A stretch of DNA of 32,112 nt from assembly GCA_021790335.1 (NCBI GenBank), contig JAJYEE010000027.1, positions 1-32,112 of the forward strand, read 5' to 3'. The notes beneath the pieces are model-generated. The model did not search any database. It had not been told where the DNA came from and worked only from the letters and a program-made list of their open reading frames with translations. Each line of letters begins with the position of its first letter. The stretch's first letter is position 1. The translations under genes and the position numbers were made by a program. Source of the DNA: Pseudomonadota bacterium. GTDB taxonomy: Bacteria > Pseudomonadota > Gammaproteobacteria > Acidiferrobacterales > UBA6901. Of the stretch, positions 25,673 through 32,112 are shown piece by piece.

Positions 25673-26788
25673 CTACACCCGGGTTGCCGAAATGGCCCCT
25701 GCAAGCTTTTCAACGGCGGCCGTCGCTGCCTCGATAGCGCCTTCCATATAACCGCCCTGCTCTGCGGCGACTTCCGTGCCTGCGAATACCAGGCGCCCGG
25801 CCCAAGGTCCGGCAAGCTCCGGAAGGGGACCGTAAGCGGGATGCCCGCTCGGCGGTTCGCAGTCTGCCGGCATTGCGGTGTCAGGGTCCATCGCCCAATC
25901 CGCGACATACACACCGAGCGGTTGCGCTGCTTGCGGCCCGAACAGACGGGCAAGCTGCGCAAGGACCGACTGCTTCAGCGCCTCCTGCCCCATGGCCCTG
26001 CGTGCCCCCACCGGGAGACTGACGAATCCGAACAGCGCGGGCGGGCCATCCGGAACCGATGCGTCGTGCAATTCTCCCAGGGGTCCGACGGAACTGCTTA
26101 CTGTCCCGGACAGGCCCCGCTGCCTCCAGAACGGACTTTCGTAGATCACCAGAACTTTCGCCTGCCCGGCCATCCAGGTCGGGACAACCTCCAGAGCGCT
26201 GTGCAGGCTGGGCGGCAACGCGGGGGAAAATCCGATATGGCCGGCTACGAGTCTCGGCGGAAGCGCGAGAATAACGCGATCGGCCTTGATCGTCAGATTG
26301 CCGGTGCCGCCGACCGCTTCGACCCCGATCAGCCCCATGTCGCTGAACCCGATGCGGCTCACCCGCACACCGCACCGCACACAGCCCTGCGGCAGTCTCG
26401 CCGCCACCGCCTCTACCAGCGATTGCATGCCTCCAGCCAGCCGCATCGAAGGCGGCTCGGTAACGAAGCCTGGTTCGTATTTCTGCGCCGGCTGAAGCCC
26501 GAGGCGCTCCACCAGGACAGCGCCGTCTGCATATTGCCGAAATACGGAAAGACCGAACTCATCCACCCACTGTCGCATGCGGGGCTGGATATCCGGCCAA
26601 AACCATGCCGGGCCGAGATCATAGCGCACGCTTTCGGCACCTCCGGCCCCGGACGAGACGGAGCAGATACGCCCACCGATCCGGTCCCGCGCCTCCAGCA
26701 CGACACACCGAACACCCAGACAAGTCAGCAACGCCGCAGCACACAAGCCGCTGAGACCGGCGCCTACGACGGCCACATCTGTTCGCAT
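25673..26788 (-). CDS. FAD-dependent amine oxidase-like oxidoreductase
   Basis: A 371-residue flavoprotein. The N-terminal Rossmann motif VAVVGAGLSGLCAAALL is followed by VLEARDRIGGRI, the FAD ribose/phosphate segment. The C-terminal RLVFAGTEVAAEQGGYMEGA is the second FAD-binding stretch typical of flavin amine oxidases. It is shorter than most monoamine oxidases (about 450 residues), with a compact substrate domain. The ATG at 26788 is preceded by an in-frame TTG. It is encoded 28 nt downstream of a ChrR-type double cupin. In Rhodobacter, related amine oxidases and ChrR-type cupins are linked to the sigma-E singlet-oxygen response, so a photo-oxidative stress role is a reasonable guess. No sigma factor is present here. 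Confidence 0.85.
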   Translation of the reverse strand: MRTDVAVVGAGLSGLCAAALLTCLGVRCVVLEARDRIGGRICSVSSGAGGAESVRYDLGPAWFWPDIQPRMRQWVDEFGLSVFRQYADGAVLVERLGLQPAQKYEPGFVTEPPSMRLAGGMQSLVEAVAARLPQGCVRCGVRVSRIGFSDMGLIGVEAVGGTGNLTIKADRVILALPPRLVAGHIGFSPALPPSLHSALEVVPTWMAGQAKVLVIYESPFWRQRGLSGTVSSSVGPLGELHDASVPDGPPALFGFVSLPVGARRAMGQEALKQSVLAQLARLFGPQAAQPLGVYVADWAMDPDTAMPADCEPPSGHPAYGPLPELAGPWAGRLVFAGTEVAAEQGGYMEGAIEAATAAVEKLAGAISATRV

Positions 26789-26816
26789 CAATGCGAACCC
26801 CCAGGACCTAGGCTGC

Positions 26817-27503
26817 TCAGGCGCCTGGCGCAGGCGCGGTCTGTACCCGAACGAGATGGCCCGCCTTCATCCAAAGCTTCGCGCCGCACGCGCCTGCCGT
26901 GCCGCGGAACATGCAGCCCGCAGGGAGGCGCAGCCAGCTCAGCCATTCGAACGTCTCTCCACCCTCTATGAAGCCTCCATCCAGGACCAGAATCTCTATC
27001 CCGCCCGGCACCGGAAAAACGATTTCGGTACCTGCCGTCCAGCGTTCCAGACGCACATCCTCCCGATCATCTCGGAACAGCGGCATGACCTCAACACCGG
27101 CACGGCCTGGCGCGGGCAGATATTGGCGATTGCTCGTGTCGATGCGCACATCGGTTCGGTCGTTCAGGTCAAATTGCCAAAGCTTGACGAAGATCGTGCA
27201 GCCTTGGTCCGATCCGGGCATATGACGCGAAGTTGGCGGATTTCGGATGTATGTTCCTGCCGGATAATCGCCGCGCTCATCGGAAAATACGCCTTCAAGA
27301 ACAAGAAACTCCTCGCCGCCGTCATGTGTATGGGCGGAGAAGTGCGAGCCGGGCGCGTAACGTACGATGGTCGTGGCGCGTGCGACCTCTGCGCCGATGC
27401 GATCCAGCATGCGACGCTCAACGCCGGGGGTGGGCGATGGCGTCCACGGGAGACCTGCCGCATGAACGGCGGCACGCTGAGAAAAATCTGCATTCAGACC
27501 CAT
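26817..27503 (-). CDS. ChrR-type double cupin protein
   Basis: A 228-residue protein with two cupin domains. The first carries the metal-ligand pattern SAHTHDGGEEFLVLEGVFSD and RHMPGSDQGCTIFVKLWQF. The second (~145-220) has WTAGTEIVFPVPGGIEILVL and WLRLPAGCMFRGTAG and appears to lack the His ligands. The start MGLNADFSQRAAVHAAGLPW at 27503 fits the usual ChrR-cupin N-terminus and has GGGAG about 9 nt upstream, so I prefer it to the TTG at 27548. The family includes the sensor half of anti-sigma factor ChrR, but the zinc anti-sigma domain is absent. It may act as an enzyme or sensor together with the downstream amine oxidase. Confidence 0.85.
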   Translation of the reverse strand: MGLNADFSQRAAVHAAGLPWTPSPTPGVERRMLDRIGAEVARATTIVRYAPGSHFSAHTHDGGEEFLVLEGVFSDERGDYPAGTYIRNPPTSRHMPGSDQGCTIFVKLWQFDLNDRTDVRIDTSNRQYLPAPGRAGVEVMPLFRDDREDVRLERWTAGTEIVFPVPGGIEILVLDGGFIEGGETFEWLSWLRLPAGCMFRGTAGACGAKLWMKAGHLVRVQTAPAPGA

Positions 27504-27832
27504 GCGGCTGATCTCCCGGCCGGACTTAAGCCAGGCAATGTCGCTCAACGGGAAACAGTGTCTTGATGAGCGAGGTCAAAACCACAAAGACGCCGGACAC
27601 TTCCTTCCATCCCATGTCATTATGCGGATGGCGCTTCCTATGCCGGTATCCAAGACGCGGAATCGGACAGGCTATTCGCATAAACGGCATTAACGCCGCA
27701 CGGAAAGACATGGTTTTCGGATAATGCGCCTCGATCGGGTCGCCGGCGAAAGCCCCGCCCCCCGGCAAAGCAGGCGCGGCCGCAGGCATGCGGATCATCG
27801 AGCCCGGTATCCAGGCAAGTCATGTCATGGCC

Positions 27833-27869
27833 TATGCAAAACTTCGCGAACTATTCGGAGTTTTGCATA
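27833..27869. repeat. 11-bp perfect inverted repeat beside the left att-like repeat
   Basis: Arms tatgcaaaact and agttttgcata are exactly complementary. Inside them a T-G, a C-G and a G-C pair extend the stem to 14 bp around a loop of about 9 nt. It ends 9 bases before the 15-bp repeat that matches the guaA 3' end. Its position suggests a recombinase-related site or a transcription stop at the element border. Confidence 0.6.
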
Positions 27870-27878
27870 CATTATGGG

Positions 27879-27893
27879 TCACTCCCACTCGAT
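27879..27893. repeat. Att-like direct repeat, copy 1 (distal)
   Basis: TCACTCCCACTCGAT, identical over 15 bases and in the same orientation as the last 15 bases of guaA at 30486-30500. Flanking bases differ on both sides. Read on the minus strand it encodes IEWE plus a stop, the conserved GuaA C-terminus, but no guaA homology continues beyond it. This is what one arm of an island integrated at guaA would look like. Confidence 0.65.
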
Positions 27894-28137
27894 CATTTTA
27901 GGAGATCATAACGCATTGATCTAGCAGCGACAATTTGTCTGCTTCCATCGAAGAACCGTCTCGCTGATCCGTCAGAAATTTGCGCTCTTGAATTCAAAGG
28001 CGAATTTCGAAGATTCGAAAAAACCTCGGTTCCAACTATTATCGCCAACGATTGGTCGATTTTCCTCGCTCGCCCTGCCCAGTCCGTATCCGGCGCTCAC
28101 GCCGAAAAAGACCGTCAGTGAGACAGGAGGCCTTACG

Positions 28138-28638
28138 TCACAGGTTGCGGCTGTCGTAGGCCCACTGCAACAGCGCTTGGCGTTGGCGCGGCCGGCACGT
28201 GAAATCGCCGCGCTCGCAGTTGCGCTCGATCTGCCGGACATGTCGGCGCATCGCTTTCCAGCGCCGGATCTGCCGCGCATCCTCTTCGGCTATGCGGCGG
28301 CCTAGATAATAGCGGCAATACCATTGGAACCAGCCGCGCGGATCCTCGGGCGCGATCCATCCTTTGCTGCGCCAGATGGAAAGCGGCTGGCTTGCCGATA
28401 CACCGAAATAGTTCAGCGTCGAGTCATGCCCTCGCAGCGACAGCTTGGCGCCGACGAACCAGTCGGCAGGAAATTCCTTCGTGCGGTCGGTCATATATTT
28501 CCCGCCGAAAACGCCGAGGCGGAGCATTTCTTTCGGCGTGAGCTCGGGCGCGAACTCAGGGTCGAAGTCCCGACCCATGGGCGCCACGAGAGTGTAACGG
28601 TAGCCCTTCTGCATCTTATCGTTGACGATGATGGTCAT
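28138..28638 (-). CDS. Conserved hypothetical protein
   Basis: A 166-residue cytosolic protein without signal or membrane segments. It contains MQKGYRYTLVAPMGRDFDPE, ELTPKEMLRLGVFGGKYMTD, EFPADWFVGAKLSLRG and a C-terminal basic Trp/Arg-rich half (DPRGWFQWYCRYYLGRR). I recall this family as a widespread uncharacterised one, with no assigned function. The start at 28638 (MTIIVNDKMQKGY) is chosen because sequence upstream looks non-coding; an ATG at 28656 is the alternative, and neither has a clear ribosome site. It lies within the putative 2.6-kb guaA element, divergent from higBA. Confidence 0.7.
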   Translation of the reverse strand: MTIIVNDKMQKGYRYTLVAPMGRDFDPEFAPELTPKEMLRLGVFGGKYMTDRTKEFPADWFVGAKLSLRGHDSTLNYFGVSASQPLSIWRSKGWIAPEDPRGWFQWYCRYYLGRRIAEEDARQIRRWKAMRRHVRQIERNCERGDFTCRPRQRQALLQWAYDSRNL

Positions 28639-28871
28639 GAGCTTCACGGGACACATTTTTTTGCAATGCGCGCTTGAGGCCAAGGATTCTACTTGTTGAA
28701 TTGCAGCCCCCATTCGAGATGTATCGAGGAAGAATGACTGACCGCGTTCGCCTATCCTATCCGCCACTATCCGCAACCATGCCTATCCTGCGACCGCTCA
28801 GGCCCACTCAATCGTCTCCGGCACATGTAAGTATCTCAATGCATGATAGTTTTGTTCTGGTCGCGCTAATC

Positions 28872-28892
28872 TTACCGTCAGATTTACCGTCA
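28872..28892. repeat. Two copies of TTACCGTCA at 12-bp spacing
   Basis: Two exact TTACCGTCA units lie on the same helical face, 12 bp apart, about 300 bp upstream of higB. They could be binding sites for a recombination or regulatory protein, or coincidence. Confidence 0.4.
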
Positions 28893-29170
28893 AACAATGT
28901 CGCTTGAGGGCGATAGATGCCGAATGAGCGCGAAAGGCTCATGCGTCAACGCGTCTCGAAGTCGGCTGATTGGTTCCGCCTTTTTGCGCGGCCGCCAGCG
29001 CTACGAAACATCGACGCTGGGCATTGACCCAGGATCACCGTGACGGTGCCGTTCGACATGAGGTGGCGGACTATGTGAAGTCCAGACTTGCACTATTTGA
29101 TTCTGGATTCTATTCGTAAGCCGCACTCGTCCCACTGCGGAGTTGGCCGTAACCACAAAGGTTGCGCCGC

Positions 29171-29187
29171 GTAACCTTATCGGTTAC
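29171..29187. promoter_or_regulatory. Palindromic operator of higBA
   Basis: GTAACC-TTATC-GGTTAC is a perfect 6-5-6 palindrome ending 10 bp before the higB ATG. HigA-type antitoxins autorepress by binding such palindromes over their own promoter. A possible -35 (TTGCGC) lies just upstream, so the operator would sit between -35 and -10. Confidence 0.7.
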
Positions 29188-29197
29188 GCTAATAATA

Positions 29198-29467
29198 ATG
29201 ATCAAGAGTTTCAGGCATAAGGGACTCGCGGCGCTGTACGAGGCAGGGAGTGCCCGCAAGGTGCAGCCGAAGCACGCGAAACGCTTGAACCTGATACTTA
29301 CCGCCTTCAATGCCGCGACCCAAGCGGCGCAGATGGCGATGCCCGGAATGCGGTTTCACCTGTTGCATGGCAACCGCTATTCCGTTTGGGTGGATGAGAA
29401 CTACCGCGTGACCTTCCGCTTCGTCGGCGGGCACGCGTACGAGGTCGATTATGAAGACTACCATTGA
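29198..29467 (+). CDS. higB: HigB-type (RelE superfamily) mRNA-interferase toxin
   Basis: An 89-residue toxin of the plasmid-maintenance-killer kind: [20 protein letters not shown], a middle [14 protein letters not shown] helix, [20 protein letters not shown] and [20 protein letters not shown] at the C-terminus. It is predicted to cut mRNA on the ribosome. The start at 29198 is preferred to an upstream one inside the operator. No Shine-Dalgarno precedes it (ATAATAATG). The antitoxin gene overlaps its 3' end by 17 bases. In this pair the toxin gene comes first, as is usual for higBA. Confidence 0.93.
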   Translation: MIKSFRHKGLAALYEAGSARKVQPKHAKRLNLILTAFNAATQAAQMAMPGMRFHLLHGNRYSVWVDENYRVTFRFVGGHAYEVDYEDYH

Positions 29468-29756
29468 GAGTTCGGGCCGGATGCACAACCCAGCCCACCC
29501 TGGGGAGATCCTCAAGGAGATGTACATGGGGCCGCTCGGCGTGACGATCACGCAGACGGCTGACGCCCTTGGAGTGAGTCGTAAACACGTATCGGGAATT
29601 GTGAACGGACGGGTGCCGGTGTCGCCGGATATGGCGGCGCGCCTGGCCGGCGTCTTCGGTACTGAGCCGGACATCTGGATCAACCTTCAGGCTCAGTACG
29701 ATCTATGGCAGGTAAGGCAGCACACACGTCCGAAGGTCAAACGATTGGCAGCCTGA
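29451..29756 (+). CDS. higA: HigA antitoxin, XRE-family DNA-binding protein
   Basis: A 101-residue protein with [20 protein letters not shown], a helix-turn-helix [20 protein letters not shown] and [20 protein letters not shown], the HigA/VapI pattern. It neutralises HigB and represses the operon through the palindrome upstream. The ATG at 29451 overlaps the higB stop region; a second ATG at 29481 (MHNPAH) is an alternative. It lies in the putative guaA-linked element, where it may promote retention. Confidence 0.93.
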   Translation: MKTTIESSGRMHNPAHPGEILKEMYMGPLGVTITQTADALGVSRKHVSGIVNGRVPVSPDMAARLAGVFGTEPDIWINLQAQYDLWQVRQHTRPKVKRLAA

Positions 29757-29842
29757 TCGATGGTCGAACTGAGGCGATGTCAACCCAGTTGAACGGGCGT
29801 AGCTCAGACGGCGTTGCACTCTGCTGAATCGCGAAGGAGCCT

Positions 29843-30367
29843 ATGCCGACATCACTCTACGACCTCAGCGTGCCGACTTTCCCGCAGACGGTGAAGGCCA
29901 TCGGAGACTTCCTCGACCTCGCGGTCAGGCACTGCACCGATACCCGCACAGACCCCGACGACTTCGTGCACGCCCGGCTCTTCGACGATATGGCGCCCTT
30001 CCATTTCCAGATCGAAGCAGCGTGGCATCATTCAGTTTGGGGACTGGAGGCCGTGAAGACCGGCGTGTTCGCACCGCCCGCATTGGTCGGACCGGTTCCA
30101 TTCGCCGACCTGCAAGCCATGATCGGCAAGGCGGAGACGGCGCTAAAGTCGCTCACCCCCGACGAGGTCAATAGCTGGCAGGGCAAGAACCTGGATCTTC
30201 AGATTGGCCCGCGAAGACTTGCCTTCACGGCAGAGACCCTCATCCTTTCTTTTTCGCTGCCCAACTTCTATTTCCACGCCGTCACCGCATACGACCTCCT
30301 GCGCACGCGGGGAGTGCCGCTTGGAAAGCGCGATTACGAGGGCCGGCTGCGCACTCGAGCTGACTAA
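29843..30367 (+). CDS. DUF1993 family protein (DinB-like fold)
   Basis: A 174-residue protein fitting DUF1993: TSLYDLSVPTFPQTVKAIGD, ARLFDDMAPFHFQIEAAWHH, FADLQAMIGKAETALKSL and LPNFYFHAVTAYDLLRTRGV. Length is normal for the family, which is predicted to form a DinB/YfiT-like four-helix bundle; its function is unknown. GAAGGAG lies only 3 bases before the ATG. It is the last gene before guaA, convergent with it, and inside the region bounded by the 15-bp repeats. Confidence 0.87.
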   Translation: MPTSLYDLSVPTFPQTVKAIGDFLDLAVRHCTDTRTDPDDFVHARLFDDMAPFHFQIEAAWHHSVWGLEAVKTGVFAPPALVGPVPFADLQAMIGKAETALKSLTPDEVNSWQGKNLDLQIGPRRLAFTAETLILSFSLPNFYFHAVTAYDLLRTRGVPLGKRDYEGRLRTRAD

Positions 30368-30452
30368 ACCAGAACGCTTTCGCGGAAACGACAGAACCCG
30401 GTCGAAACCAGTAATTGCCACTTTTGCCCCAAGTCTCGGACTTCACCGCCCG

Positions 30453-30475
30453 TCCCGATCGTGCCACAATCGGGA
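30453..30475. terminator. Hairpin between the convergent DUF1993 gene and guaA (weak terminator candidate)
   Basis: Perfect 7-bp arms tcccgat and atcggga around a 9-nt loop, located 11 bases beyond the guaA stop in the direction of transcription. No T-run follows on either strand, so it is a candidate only. Confidence 0.4.
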
Positions 30476-30485
30476 AGCGCCCTCC

Positions 30486-30500
30486 TCACTCCCACTCGAT
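30486..30500. repeat. Att-like direct repeat, copy 2 (guaA 3' end)
   Basis: The final 15 bases of guaA, stop codon included, recur exactly at 27879-27893 in the same orientation. The guaA 3' end is an established integration target for genomic islands such as GIsul2-type elements. The DNA between the copies (about 2.6 kb) would be the element. Confidence 0.65.
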
Positions 30501-32060
30501 GGTTGCAGGCGGCTTGCCTGAAATGTCGTAGACCACTCGCGATATGCCCCGGACCTCATTGATGATGCGATTCGAAATTTGTCCGAGAACATCGTACGGC
30601 AGATGCGCCCAGTGCGCCGTCATGAAATCCACGGTCTCGACCGCGCGCAGCGCAATCACGTAATCGTACGCACGCGCATCGCCGAGCACCGCCACCGACC
30701 GGACCGGCAGAAAAACCGCGAACGCCTGACTGATCTTTTCATACAGTCCGTTCCGGTACAGTTCCTCCAGATAAATGGCATCGGCCTTGCGCAGAATGTC
30801 GGCGTATTCCTTCTTCACTTCCCCGAGAATACGCACCCCCAGACCCGGTCCGGGAAACGGATGTCGGTAGATCATGGCGTGCGGCAGGCCAAGCTCGGTA
30901 CCTATTGCACGCACCTCGTCCTTGAACAGCTCGCGCAGCGGCTCGAGAAGGTGCAGTTGCATGCGCTCGGGCAATCCGCCGACATTGTGGTGCGACTTGA
31001 TCACGTGCGCCTTCCTGGTACGTGCCGCAGCCGACTCGATCACATCCGGATAGATCGTTCCTTGAGCGAGCCACTTCGCACCGCTTATTTTCGCGGCCTC
31101 CTCCTCGAAGACCTCGATGAACACGCGACCGATCGCCTTGCGTTTCAATTCCGGATCGAGGACGCCGCGCAGCGCGCCGAGAAACCGGCTCTCGGCATCG
31201 ACCCGGATGACCTTGACCCCCATGTGTTCGGCAAACGTCGCCATCACCTGGTCGCCTTCATTCAAGCGCAGCAGTCCATTGTCGACGAAGATGCAGGTAA
31301 GCTGCCTGCCGATGGCGCGGTGCAGCAGTGCTGCAACCACCGAGGAATCCACGCCGCCCGATAGACCGAGCACCACCTCGTCGCTGCCAACCTGGGCGCG
31401 CACCGCGCCCACCATGGATTCGATAATGTTCCCCGGCGTCCAGAGCGCGCTGCAGCCGCAGATATCGTGCACAAAGCGCTCCAGGATCGCCGCGCCCTGG
31501 GTGGTGTGTGTGACCTCGGGGTGAAACTGGACACCATAAAACTGGCGAGTCTCGTCGGCGATGCCGGCGAAGGGCGCCCCGTCACTCGAGCCGATCACCG
31601 CGAAGCCGGGTGGCAGCCTGGTCACGCGGTCACCATGGCTCATCCACACGTGCAGGTACTCCTGTCCACCCTCCGCCACTTCGTCGCGAATGCCCTTGAA
31701 AAGCCGCGAGTGTCCGCGCATGCGCACCCGTGCGTAACCGAATTCGCGCTTGTCCGCGCCGGCCACTTCCCCGCCGAGCTGCGCGGCCATGGTCTGCTGG
31801 CCATAGCAGATACCGAGCACCGGCACGCCGAGCTCGAACACGGTCTGCGGCGCACGCGGCGTTTCGGCCTCCGTCACCGATTCCGGACCACCGGACAGAA
31901 TGATGCCGCGCGGCGCGAACCGGCGGATCTCATCGTCCGTCAGATCGTAGGGATAGATCTCACAATACACGCCGGTTTCGCGCACCCTGCGGGCGATGAG
32001 CTGGGTGTACTGAGCGCCGAAGTCGAGAATGAGTATCTTTTGGGAATGGGGATCAGTCAT
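30486..32060 (-). CDS. guaA: GMP synthase (glutamine-hydrolysing)
   Basis: A 524-residue enzyme converting XMP to GMP with ATP and glutamine, close to E. coli GuaA in length (525). The N-terminal class I amidotransferase has [17 protein letters not shown], nucleophile Cys in [10 protein letters not shown] and [11 protein letters not shown]. The ATP pyrophosphatase domain has the P-loop [17 protein letters not shown]. The C-terminal dimerisation domain includes [16 protein letters not shown] and ends in TIEWE. I chose [15 protein letters not shown] at 32060; a GTG ten codons upstream adds a non-conserved extension. guaB is expected just beyond the window. Its last 15 bases form one copy of the att-like repeat. 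Confidence 0.97.
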   Translation of the reverse strand: MTDPHSQKILILDFGAQYTQLIARRVRETGVYCEIYPYDLTDDEIRRFAPRGIILSGGPESVTEAETPRAPQTVFELGVPVLGICYGQQTMAAQLGGEVAGADKREFGYARVRMRGHSRLFKGIRDEVAEGGQEYLHVWMSHGDRVTRLPPGFAVIGSSDGAPFAGIADETRQFYGVQFHPEVTHTTQGAAILERFVHDICGCSALWTPGNIIESMVGAVRAQVGSDEVVLGLSGGVDSSVVAALLHRAIGRQLTCIFVDNGLLRLNEGDQVMATFAEHMGVKVIRVDAESRFLGALRGVLDPELKRKAIGRVFIEVFEEEAAKISGAKWLAQGTIYPDVIESAAARTRKAHVIKSHHNVGGLPERMQLHLLEPLRELFKDEVRAIGTELGLPHAMIYRHPFPGPGLGVRILGEVKKEYADILRKADAIYLEELYRNGLYEKISQAFAVFLPVRSVAVLGDARAYDYVIALRAVETVDFMTAHWAHLPYDVLGQISNRIINEVRGISRVVYDISGKPPATIEWE

Positions 32061-32112
32061 GGCAGCAGCTGTGCGATGCGGGGCCGGCACGCGAAACCGG
32101 ATTCATGGGGCT

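Larger units (their letters stand above)
27504..28137. other. Spacer containing the left att-like repeat and a long inverted repeat
   Basis: No gene supported. The region changes character near 27879: upstream it is GC-rich like the flanking genes, and downstream it becomes clearly AT-richer. Features listed separately are the inverted repeat at 27833-27869 and the 15-bp repeat at 27879-27893. A palindrome TTTCGAA-GA-TTCGAAA lies at 28005-28020, after the minus-strand hypothetical gene. Confidence 0.6.
28639..29197. other. Spacer upstream of higBA
   Basis: No gene supported. It contains a short near-tandem repeat at 28872-28892 and the higBA operator at 29171-29187. No integrase or excisionase fragment could be read on either strand. 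Confidence 0.5.

Noticed and set aside
27640-27815. Two GGTATCCA-containing stretches resembling dispersed intergenic repeats
   Set aside because: Similarity extends over only about 10 bases between the two copies, too short to call a repeat family from this window.
28005-28020. TTTCGAA-GA-TTCGAAA palindrome as a terminator of the hypothetical gene
   Set aside because: The T-run is on the wrong side of the hairpin for the minus-strand gene, so terminator function is not supported.
30579-31364. 261-codon plus-strand ORF inside guaA
   Set aside because: It is exactly antisense to the well-conserved GuaA coding sequence.

Overview
The window looks like chromosomal DNA from a GC-rich gammaproteobacterium. 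The reasons are the MltF-type lytic transglycosylase, the mltF / tadA / guaA neighbourhood typical of that class, two Ser tRNAs with encoded CCA, and a heavy load of c-di-GMP and transport genes. I cannot name a species. Intact genes cover only roughly two thirds of the sequence. Several loci are visibly decayed, so this resembles accessory or degrading chromosome between a few core genes. All frameshift calls assume the sequence has no base-calling errors.

Layout. 1-2411 (minus): a coupled operon for a YbhGF-type exporter, with an HlyD adaptor and two separate ABC ATPases, the second cut by the window edge. 3269-5151 (minus): a DUF3311 protein and a sodium:solute symporter of the MctP kind. 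5529-7571: a secreted HNH-like protein, ChaB, a dead ABC ATPase and tRNA-Ser(GGA). 7697-8575: an AurF-like diiron oxygenase. 9230-12914 (minus): an unrecognised ORF, a PstS-like binding protein and a GGDEF-EAL protein whose EAL half is broken by a stop codon and a ~290-bp insertion; its natural start is put out of frame by an A7/T7 run. 13732-14617 (minus): an AmiS/UreI-like membrane protein followed by a 27-residue membrane peptide. 15318-15879: a frameshifted beta-propeller remnant.

16898-21223 holds a 1441-residue sensor with sensory, GAF, PAS, GGDEF, globin, GAF and EAL modules. It is followed by a degenerate DUF4280 (PAAR-like) gene, tRNA-Ser(CGA), mltF and tadA. From 24.4 to 30.5 kb, apparently inserted material separates tadA from guaA: a methyltransferase, an amine oxidase with a ChrR-type cupin, a conserved hypothetical, the HigBA toxin-antitoxin pair and a DUF1993 protein.

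The best lead is a 15-bp exact direct repeat. One copy is the last 15 bp of guaA and the other lies 2.6 kb away at 27879-27893. The guaA 3' end is a known integration site for genomic islands, so the hypothetical / higBA / DUF1993 block may be a small island without its own integrase. The other strong lead is the globin-containing c-di-GMP protein.
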